Positions 1 to 5,018 of a DNA stretch of 5,018 nucleotides are shown here, piece by piece. The DNA comes from Thermodesulfovibrionales bacterium. GTDB taxonomy: Bacteria; Nitrospirota; Thermodesulfovibrionia; Thermodesulfovibrionales; SM23-35. The notes beneath the pieces are model-generated. The model saw nothing but the letters and a program-made list of their open reading frames with translations, did no database searches and was not told the DNA's origin. The first letter of the stretch is position 1. Each line of letters opens with the position of its first letter. The DNA lies in assembly GCA_022865525.1 (NCBI GenBank), contig JALHSV010000061.1:1-5018 (forward strand), read 5' to 3'. Position numbers and translations under genes: made by a program.

Positions 1-104
1 CCCTGAATGCTTACCAAACAGCTGATGAATTCAGCTGGGAGAAGAGAGCTGATAGACTCGCTGATTTTTTCTCAAAGGTTCATGAAGATTATCAATCACC
101 ATAA
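1..104 (+). CDS. Glycosyltransferase (GT4-type), C-terminal end only, truncated by window edge
   Basis: Frame 3 is open from the left edge to a TAA at 102-104 and encodes 33 residues that include FSWEKRADRLADFF followed by a short charged tail. An aromatic-Ser-Trp-(Glu/Asp)-x-x-Ala pattern followed by an amphipathic helix is the usual last helix of GT-B-fold family 4 glycosyltransferases, which folds back to close the structure. Seen directly: the open frame, the motif and the stop. Inferred: that it is the end of a GT4 enzyme whose catalytic part lies outside the window; its donor and acceptor are unknown. The alternative reading, that this stretch is the N-terminus of the next gene in frame 1, gives an unremarkable peptide. 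This gene would overlap the kinase start at 82 by 23 nt, much like the 20-nt overlap at the next junction, which supports one co-transcribed cluster. Confidence 0.72.
   Translation, partial: LNAYQTADEFSWEKRADRLADFFSKVHEDYQSP
74..78 (+). promoter_or_regulatory. Possible ribosome binding site AAAGG for the kinase start at 82
   Basis: AAAGG lies 3 nt before the ATG at 82, which is closer than ideal. No Shine-Dalgarno-like run precedes the earlier in-frame ATGs at 7 and 25. Initiation may rely mainly on translational coupling, because the upstream gene terminates 23 nt inside this one. Confidence 0.35.
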
Positions 105-927
105 AGAATCTTTAAAGAAAATCAGAATATCGTTAGGCATTGGAAGCGCTCTCATTTTTGCATACCCAGCTGGTATCAATGATGCAGTTTGGGTGAAAGG
201 CCGAATCCCAGACCTCTTGCGGGGGAAAGACGGCATCCCTGTCAAGAGTTCCCGTTTCACTACTGTCCTGCAGTTCAAGGATTGGCAATCAGGAGAACAA
301 TTTTATTGTAAGGTTTTTCATGACAGGGGCATAAAGGATAAAATCAAAAATTTGTTCGGTTTTCACCGGGGCGGGAAGGCTTTCAGAGCAGGAAAGATCC
401 TTCTGCAAAAAGGCTTCCTCACCCCGTTACCGGTTATGTACGGAACATCATATACATTCTTTTTTGCGAAAAAGAATTTTCTTATCACAAAAGCAGTGCC
501 CGGGGAGCGGACATATCAATATTTCCAATCGCGCTTTCAGTTGCCTTTGTCAATTGAACAGTATACCGAGAAAAGGGCGCTGATCTCTGCAGCAGGACAG
601 GAAATCGGCCGGTTACACAGGCATGGCATCTTCCACGGTGATTTGCGGGTCGGGAATATTATCATCAATGGCACGGGTGCTTCCGTCCGGCTTTATTTTA
701 TCGACAACGAAAGGACAAGACATTACGGGAACATGCCGGAAAGAAAAAGATTTAAAAATCTCGTGCAACTCAACATGGTTCTCCTGCCGCAGATAACGAG
801 GACGGACAGGCTGAGGTTTTTTAATGCTTACCTGACTGAGAACGCCGCTCTTATGTTGAGAAGAAAAGAGATCCTCCGGCAGATAGGCAAGATGACACAA
901 AAGAGATATGAAAACAAATTCAGATAG
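82..927 (+). CDS. Lipopolysaccharide kinase family protein (Kdo/WaaP/InaA-like)
   Basis: A protein of 281 residues when started at ATG 82, close to the usual size of WaaP/KdkA-type kinases, which phosphorylate inner-core Kdo or heptose at the cytoplasmic face using ATP. Landmarks, numbered from this start: a probable ATP-binding lysine K77 in FYCKVFHD; a basic stretch and helix at about 88-110 (KAFRAGKILLQKGF) followed by TPLP; the catalytic loop HGDLRVGNII with H185, D187 and N192; and a metal-binding aspartate D208 in FIDNER, in place of DFG. These are the minimal elements of the eukaryotic-like kinase fold. The residue expected to be the helix-C glutamate is not obvious (AFRAGK), as appears in other members of this subgroup from memory. 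The frame stays open up to ATG 7, but starts at 7 or 25 would overlap the upstream glycosyltransferase end by 98 or 80 nt, so 82 is preferred. The gene overlaps the next glycosyltransferase by 20 nt. Which sugar is phosphorylated cannot be told. Confidence 0.85.
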   Translation: MKIINHHKESLKKIRISLGIGSALIFAYPAGINDAVWVKGRIPDLLRGKDGIPVKSSRFTTVLQFKDWQSGEQFYCKVFHDRGIKDKIKNLFGFHRGGKAFRAGKILLQKGFLTPLPVMYGTSYTFFFAKKNFLITKAVPGERTYQYFQSRFQLPLSIEQYTEKRALISAAGQEIGRLHRHGIFHGDLRVGNIIINGTGASVRLYFIDNERTRHYGNMPERKRFKNLVQLNMVLLPQITRTDRLRFFNAYLTENAALMLRRKEILRQIGKMTQKRYENKFR

Positions 928-2074
928 CAGTCCGGAAAACAGAAAATACCGGATTCTCCACCTTCGCAAGGAATTTGAAAGAAATCTTCCGATTTTCATC
1001 AATGTTGTCAGGGGAGTTGATAATGCAAGATTTTCTCATGTCATATGTTACCTCGGCGAACATCATGGATCTCAGAATATCATCGCAGATTTGGGATACG
1101 AAGTTCTCCATCTTGGCTTCAGGAAGAAACAGTTAGATTTTTTTAATCCAGGCGTTGTATTACAGTTAGCCGAAATTTTGAGAGAGAAGCACATAGACGT
1201 TCTTCACTGTCACAAGCATAAACCCACTATTTACGGAACACTGGCATCGATCATTGCCGGCCGTATCCCGGTCATATCTCATGTCCACGGACTTTCCCGA
1301 ACTCGTTCACTCACGAGGCGTGCTGCAAACTGGGCAATTTTGAAATCTGTTCATAGGATCATAGCGGTTTCGGAAAGCGTCAGGATGGATGTGATACAGA
1401 CCAACTGGCAGATAGACCCCTCAAAAGTTGTTACCGTGAGAAACTGCATCGATTTGCAGATGATCGACACCATAAAAGTCAGCAAGAAAGAGGCGCGTCT
1501 GAGACTTGGTCTGTCAGAAGATGAAATCGTATTCGGTACCGTGGGCCGTCTGGCCTTAACAAAAGGCCAATCCTATCTGATAAAAGCGTTTGCACAGGTA
1601 AGAAACCACCTCAAATCGGCCCGGCTTGTGATCATGGGACAAGGTCCCCTACTCGAGGAGCTTGAGAAAACAGCGAGGGATTTGGGTGTACTGCCCTGGA
1701 TTTTGTTCACTGGATACAGAAACGATGTCTTTGAGCTTCTCAAAGGATTTGATATATTCGTTCTCCCATCTCTCGCTGAAGGGCTCTCTATAGCCTTACT
1801 GGAAGCTATGGCAATGCGCCTTCCTGTTATTGCCTCACGCGTGGGAGGTATCCCGGAAGTCTTTGGTGACTGCAAGTGCGGCAGGCTTGTTCAACCCAAA
1901 GATGCCCCGGCACTTGCCGCTGCAATGCTGGAGATAGGTTCTGCGGACAGGGATGTGAAAAAGCAACTCGGCGAACAAGGACGGCAAAGAGTGGAAGAGG
2001 AATTTACGACGGATATCATGATCAGGCAGTTGACAGAAATATATGAATCTGTTTTGACCAAAACTGTATCATAA
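908..2074 (+). CDS. Glycosyltransferase family 4 protein (GT-B fold)
   Basis: A complete 388-residue protein, typical GT4 length, predicted to be cytoplasmic and to use a nucleotide-sugar donor with retention of configuration. The N-terminal Rossmann-like domain covers roughly 14-185, with ILHLRKEFER, DVLHCHKHKP (97-106), HVHGLS (125-130) and IIAVSESVRMDV (151-162). The C-terminal donor domain covers about 205-345, with GTVGRLALTKGQ (210-221, including R214 and K219), VIMGQGP, a GY-NDV segment and the EX7E motif EGLSIALLE (E291, E299), followed by RVGGIPEV. The last helix is at about 350-385. The N-terminal region lacks the usual glycine-rich GG-E loop and has ERNLPIF instead, so acceptor handling may differ. 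ATG 908 is the only ATG start before the conserved strand, since an in-frame TGA sits at 893-895. A weak AAGAG lies just before it. It overlaps the kinase by 20 nt and shares one base with the next gene (TAATG). The sugar transferred is unknown. Confidence 0.92.
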   Translation: MKTNSDSSPENRKYRILHLRKEFERNLPIFINVVRGVDNARFSHVICYLGEHHGSQNIIADLGYEVLHLGFRKKQLDFFNPGVVLQLAEILREKHIDVLHCHKHKPTIYGTLASIIAGRIPVISHVHGLSRTRSLTRRAANWAILKSVHRIIAVSESVRMDVIQTNWQIDPSKVVTVRNCIDLQMIDTIKVSKKEARLRLGLSEDEIVFGTVGRLALTKGQSYLIKAFAQVRNHLKSARLVIMGQGPLLEELEKTARDLGVLPWILFTGYRNDVFELLKGFDIFVLPSLAEGLSIALLEAMAMRLPVIASRVGGIPEVFGDCKCGRLVQPKDAPALAAAMLEIGSADRDVKKQLGEQGRQRVEEEFTTDIMIRQLTEIYESVLTKTVS

Positions 2075-3285
2075 TGAATCAGATAGGTGAAAACAAATTA
2101 TTTCTCCTGATGAGAAATATCCAGTACATTGCCCTTTCAGGACTTATATTCTTCCTTCCGTTTGATGGAATGACTTCGATAAAAGAAATTCTTTTTTTCC
2201 TGCTGACAGGTACTTTCCTCGTTGAAAAATTGCCTGACTACAAAGACACCTACCGGAAATCACTCGCTTTTCGATCAGTCCATATCCTTATAATCCTTTC
2301 ATTTTTCTGGGCTTTTGCATCCCTTATTTATGCAGTTGATCCATCATACAGCCTGCACGAAATAGTCGCAAAGATGCCCAAGCAGTATCTCCTGTATTTT
2401 ATTGCATTCTTCATGGTACAGGAAATTACTCCCGGAAAGTTGAAAAGTATCCTCATCCCTCTATCCTTATCAGCAATGGTCATGGCCTTTTATGCCTGTT
2501 ATCAGTTCTATCAGTACCCGGCTTTCTTTGTGAACAGGGTTCCGGGTTTAACAGGCGCTTTTTACCGGTTGGCAACGCTGTTGGTGTTATCGATTCCTAT
2601 TATGACTATCCTGGCCTTTATCTCGAAGGGATGGATGAAACGCGTTTTATTCCTGTCATTCCCCTTCTTGCTTGCTGCCCTCTTTTTTACCTTTACGCGC
2701 GGGGCCTGGCTGTCAGTCATCATCGAAATGGTAATCCTTATTTTTCTTTTTATGAGGAAATATACGAAATTAGTTCTTGCAGGAGTCATTACTGTCATAC
2801 TGATTATTGCGGCGCTTTCGTATAAATCGATCATTTCGCATACCTTAATTACGCGTGGAAGTGAACAGCCGAGGATAGAAGCAATAAAGCTTTCTACCGA
2901 CATAATACGATCCTATCCCTTCACAGGCATTGGATATGGCAAGGAGACCTTTTCTAAATATTATCCTGATACATATGTAAAACATGCTCACAATGTATTT
3001 CTCAATACAGCTGTTGAGACTGGTATCGTGGGAGCAGCCATACTAATACTGCTCTTCGGGGTCATTTTGAAAAATTTCACTCTGGGCATACGAAATGAAA
3101 TTATTTTCGAAAAGAAGCTTATTCTTTCAGGGGTATTCGTCTCTCTTGTCGGATTCCTCTGTCTGAATACTTTTGATTATATGTATCATGGATGGCCCGG
3201 ACAGATATGCTGGACGCTTATCGGTATTGGCCACGGACTCATACAGTCCACTGCCATGACCCGTGAAAACCCAGTTTCAGATTAG
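2074..3285 (+). CDS. O-antigen ligase family protein (WaaL-like, Wzy_C domain)
   Basis: A 403-residue polytopic inner-membrane protein with about 11-12 hydrophobic segments, roughly at 16-31, 37-51, 69-87, 104-116, 123-145, 165-184, 189-206, 212-227, 231-249, 316-333, 348-365 and 375-390. Two diagnostic signatures are visible. One is TFTRGAWLS, giving R209-X3-L213. The other is a periplasmic-loop motif beginning H306-N307 and ending G317-x-x-G320, which fits HNX9GXXG of WaaL ligases; it follows RIEAIKLSTDIIRSYPFTGIGYG (267-289). In that family the histidine and arginines act in transferring glycan from undecaprenyl diphosphate to lipid A-core at the periplasmic face. Ligases and Wzy polymerases share this domain. 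The motif fit and the core-kinase neighbour favour ligase, but a polymerase is not excluded. The ATG overlaps the preceding TAA by one base and no clear ribosome site is seen, which suggests translational coupling. It ends the + strand cluster. Confidence 0.87.
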   Translation: MNQIGENKLFLLMRNIQYIALSGLIFFLPFDGMTSIKEILFFLLTGTFLVEKLPDYKDTYRKSLAFRSVHILIILSFFWAFASLIYAVDPSYSLHEIVAKMPKQYLLYFIAFFMVQEITPGKLKSILIPLSLSAMVMAFYACYQFYQYPAFFVNRVPGLTGAFYRLATLLVLSIPIMTILAFISKGWMKRVLFLSFPFLLAALFFTFTRGAWLSVIIEMVILIFLFMRKYTKLVLAGVITVILIIAALSYKSIISHTLITRGSEQPRIEAIKLSTDIIRSYPFTGIGYGKETFSKYYPDTYVKHAHNVFLNTAVETGIVGAAILILLFGVILKNFTLGIRNEIIFEKKLILSGVFVSLVGFLCLNTFDYMYHGWPGQICWTLIGIGHGLIQSTAMTRENPVSD

Positions 3286-3317
3286 CATGTGCACAGCAAG
3301 AGATCTCCTTCAGCACT
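3286..3317. other. Convergent 32-nt intergenic gap with two short palindromes
   Basis: This gap separates the stop of the ligase gene on the + strand from the stop of the methyltransferase gene on the - strand. It contains the perfect 8-bp palindromes TGTGCACA (3288-3295) and GAGATCTC (3300-3307). Neither is followed by a T-run on either strand, so neither looks like a standard intrinsic terminator. Transcripts from the two sides may run into each other here or end by another mechanism. Confidence 0.5.
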
Positions 3318-4097
3318 TTATCCCTTCTTATACAGAACAAGGAAATAGGGGCTCCAGTACTTTGAATTGTATTTTCTCAGAAAAGGGATTTCCCTCGTTA
3401 GTCTGGTCAATGCTTTGAAAAAGAGTCGAATCAGTCTGTTGAGAGGGGTCCTCTTTTCGCATCGCCGGCAGTTGTGAAGATCAAAACCGCCGATATACCC
3501 TTTAAATATCGGCGCCAAGTGGTATTTATCCTCGAAGGCATCCCATGTTTTTAGATCCATCGCCTGAAGGTTATGGGTCGTTAACATCCGGGGTGCGGTT
3601 CGCCTGAGAACGTGCTCTGTTATGCCTAAAAAATTGGGGACGCCTAATATCAGAATCCCACCACCCCTAACCATCTCAAGATGTTTTTCAAGGATTACGG
3701 AGAGATCCTGGAAGTGCTCAATAAAACCGAGTGAGTATACGATATCGAAAGGGGTCAATCCTGAGAGATCATCTGTCAGGATATTGCTTCTGTATATCTT
3801 TGCCTCCAGATGCAGGAGAGCAAAATTTTCTCTCATTTTTTGACAGCCGGTCCCGGAATAATCTATTGCATTGATATCATAATGAAAATGTTTCTTGAAA
3901 TATGCAAGCCATTTCCCCGGAGCACCTCCTATTTCAAGAATTCTAAGTCCGTTCTGCTTTGGCAGGTACATTTCAAAGACATTCATCATCTCTCTTGTTA
4001 CAGCTCTTGCATTATCCTTTGTAATTTCAACCGGAAGCTTAAGCCTTTCCCACCTGCCATCCCAGTATTCCTCCTCAGTCAGTTCCTGCTTGTTCAA
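3318..4097 (-). CDS. Class I SAM-dependent methyltransferase
   Basis: A complete 259-residue soluble protein with a Rossmann-type methyltransferase fold at about 49-155. Motif I is LEIGGAPGKW (54-63), which binds S-adenosylmethionine. The acidic end of strand 2 is D79 in AIDYSGTGC. Motif IV/post-I is FDIVYSLGFIEHF (117-129), and the strand 4-5 region is GGGILILGVPN (145-155). The N-terminal YWDGRW (11-16) is commonly seen in methyltransferases from polysaccharide loci. The C-terminal part (about 160-259) is basic, holds a CxxC pair (C210, C213), and probably forms the acceptor-binding cap. The start is TTG at 4097-4095: an in-frame TGA lies 3 nt upstream, the next ATG (residue 37) would remove YWDGRW, and AAAAGG sits 7 nt before the TTG. 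It directly follows the GT39-like gene in the same frame. The substrate is not readable; a sugar in the same surface glycan is the natural inference from the neighbours. Confidence 0.85.
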   Translation of the reverse strand: MNKQELTEEEYWDGRWERLKLPVEITKDNARAVTREMMNVFEMYLPKQNGLRILEIGGAPGKWLAYFKKHFHYDINAIDYSGTGCQKMRENFALLHLEAKIYRSNILTDDLSGLTPFDIVYSLGFIEHFQDLSVILEKHLEMVRGGGILILGVPNFLGITEHVLRRTAPRMLTTHNLQAMDLKTWDAFEDKYHLAPIFKGYIGGFDLHNCRRCEKRTPLNRLIRLFFKALTRLTREIPFLRKYNSKYWSPYFLVLYKKG

Positions 4098-4100
4098 GTA

Positions 4101-5018
4101 TCAGCCTTTTGCCATTTTCATACGTGCAAGAACAATTTCGCCCCTGCTTTCGGTAAAATATTTTGAATAGACTTTTTCCCATTGAATATCTTCCGAGAGT
4201 ATTTTCTTTTCGTTATCGGGCCTCTTTTCCAGGAACTTGGTGTCAAAAAGAAAATATACATCTGCACCCTGGTTCTTCAAAGTTTTTAGATCAGAAAATG
4301 TGTTAATCTGGATGACATTTTTATTCAGGTAGCACATAACCCCTAAAAATCTCCGGTATCCTATTTCATAGACAGTTCGAGTATCTTGAGGCAACAGGCG
4401 ATTTATTTCCTGGGCGATTTTTTTGGGATGATTATCTTTTTTTGCTTCCGACTGTACATCAATGGCAGTATAGGTGAGGTAAAAAAGTCCTGTGAGAAGA
4501 GCCAGGATGACCGGGATTCTATTGAGCGGTATCGTATACAACCGAGCGTTGATATAAACAGCAAAGAAGATAAGGATGCTCATGAATAAGAGAAGGGATA
4601 AGGTGAACCGTAATTCGAGATACCAGATCAATGGTATCGCTGCCAGGACGGCAATGAATGATGTCAAGGCGAGTATCTTTAAGAATCGGTGAAAGAAGGT
4701 GGTGATGTCATATTGTTCTTTTGCTCTCCGGAGATAAAATTCAAACAATACAGCTGTCGCGATAGCAACAAAGGGACCTGCAGGAAGGAAGTACCTAAAT
4801 CGTGCATTCGGAAGAAGCCAGTAGAGCGGGAAATTTATGATGATCATGATGAGAGAGAATACGAGAATTTCATTTGCCAAAACCTCTTTTGCTGTTCTCC
4901 GTAAATCTCTATAGATGACCAACGGTAAAAGCAACAGAGTATAAGGCAGAAAGGAAAAGACTGCCTCGAATGGGTATGAAACAAGGTGTCCAAGGAATGA
5001 AAGGGAATGTTTGGTCTC
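4101..5018 (-). CDS. GT39/ArnT-like membrane glycosyltransferase, C-terminal 305 residues, N-terminus beyond window
   Basis: The minus-strand frame is open from the right edge to a TGA at 4103-4101, with no stop upstream of the internal TTG at 4934. Residues upstream of that codon (including YPFEAVFSFLPYTLLLPL) continue the same membrane pattern, so the gene is 5'-truncated by the window. Numbered within the visible 305 residues, membrane segments lie at about 19-37, 50-68, 76-94, 112-131, 137-155 and 165-184, followed by a soluble tail of about 115 residues. NARFRYFLPAGPFVAIATA (71-89) matches the Arg-Tyr-x-Leu-Pro segment typical of the ArnT/PMT-like GT39 group (dolichyl- or polyprenyl-phosphate-sugar transferases). 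The C-terminal tail (YEIGYRRFLGVMCYLNKNV onward) has the alpha/beta look of the periplasmic tails in this group. Such enzymes use a polyprenyl-phosphate sugar donor at the periplasmic face. The catalytic first periplasmic loop with its acidic residues is not in view, so activity and substrate cannot be judged. Confidence 0.75.
   Translation of the reverse strand, partial: ETKHSLSFLGHLVSYPFEAVFSFLPYTLLLLPLVIYRDLRRTAKEVLANEILVFSLIMIIINFPLYWLLPNARFRYFLPAGPFVAIATAVLFEFYLRRAKEQYDITTFFHRFLKILALTSFIAVLAAIPLIWYLELRFTLSLLLFMSILIFFAVYINARLYTIPLNRIPVILALLTGLFYLTYTAIDVQSEAKKDNHPKKIAQEINRLLPQDTRTVYEIGYRRFLGVMCYLNKNVIQINTFSDLKTLKNQGADVYFLFDTKFLEKRPDNEKKILSEDIQWEKVYSKYFTESRGEIVLARMKMAKG
4105..4110 (-). promoter_or_regulatory. 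Ribosome binding site AAAAGG deciding the TTG start of the methyltransferase
   Basis: Read on the minus strand, AAAAGG lies within the last codons of the upstream glycosyltransferase gene and is spaced 7 nt from TTG at 4097. It straddles the upstream stop region in the way expected of coupled genes in one operon, and it supports TTG as a real start rather than a later ATG. Confidence 0.6.

Noticed and set aside
64..72. T-rich run considered as a terminator tail
   Set aside because: No stable GC-rich hairpin precedes it and it lies inside two overlapping coding frames.
7..927. ATG 7 as the kinase start, using the in-frame TGA at 4-6 as the upstream gene end
   Set aside because: The frame 3 glycosyltransferase end running to 104 is a better upstream gene, and no ribosome site precedes ATG 7 in the visible bases.
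613..1002. Minus-strand open frame of 129 residues
   Set aside because: It lies opposite the kinase catalytic loop and the start of the GT4 gene, its translation shows no family motif, and the + strand proteins there are clearly conserved in type.
2562..2903. Minus-strand open frame of 113 residues under the ligase gene
   Set aside because: It is a shadow of a membrane-protein coding region, with no ribosome site or recognisable domain.
3286..3317. Palindromes TGTGCACA and GAGATCTC considered as a bidirectional terminator or operator
   Set aside because: Each is only 8 bp with no T-run, and such palindromes occur by chance; they are recorded only as content of the gap.
3810..4170. Overlapping + strand open frames of about 90-118 residues
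   Set aside because: They are antisense to the methyltransferase start and the glycosyltransferase end; their hydrophobic, Ser/Phe-rich translations are what the reverse complement of those codons would give.
4101..4934. TTG at 4934 as the true start of the GT39-like protein
   Set aside because: The same frame stays open for 28 more codons to the window edge with membrane-type residues, and the family has a long N-terminal catalytic region that must lie outside the window.

Overview
The window is a piece of a cell-envelope polysaccharide locus, most likely lipopolysaccharide (LPS) core assembly, from a Gram-negative bacterium. The Gram-negative assignment rests on a lipopolysaccharide-kinase-family protein (Kdo/WaaP type) next to an O-antigen-ligase-type membrane protein. 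Base composition is moderate by eye and gene packing is very tight. The relatives these proteins call to mind are anaerobic Desulfobacterota or Nitrospirota, but that placement is a weak inference and no lineage marker is present.

Left part, + strand (1-3285): four genes in one direction, each overlapping the next, so almost certainly one transcript. They are (i) the last 33 codons of a family-4-type glycosyltransferase, ending at 104; (ii) a WaaP/InaA-like sugar kinase, best started at 82 rather than at the first ATG; (iii) a complete GT4 glycosyltransferase, 908-2074; (iv) a polytopic O-antigen ligase/polymerase-family protein, 2074-3285, with the RX3L and HNX9GXXG signatures of WaaL ligases. 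The overlaps are 23, 20 and 1 nt. The promoter must lie upstream of the window, and no terminator is evident.

Centre (3286-3317): a 32-nt convergent gap containing two perfect 8-bp palindromes but no convincing terminator.

Right part, - strand (3318-5018): two genes in the opposite direction. The first in transcription order is the C-terminal 305 residues of a GT39/ArnT-like membrane glycosyltransferase, open through the right edge of the window. It is followed 3 nt after its TGA by a class I SAM-dependent methyltransferase that begins with TTG. Both lie in the same reading frame, separated only by the TGA and one TAC codon.

Together the genes suggest a working unit. Cytoplasmic GT4 enzymes extend an oligosaccharide, the kinase phosphorylates an inner-core sugar, and the ligase joins undecaprenyl-linked glycan to lipid A-core on the periplasmic face. 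The GT39 enzyme could add a sugar from a polyprenyl donor and the methyltransferase could modify a sugar, but their substrates cannot be read from sequence. I found no mobile element, RNA gene, CRISPR array or clearly new system. The points of interest are a hidden upstream gene end that changes the kinase start, and the same-frame junction on the minus strand.
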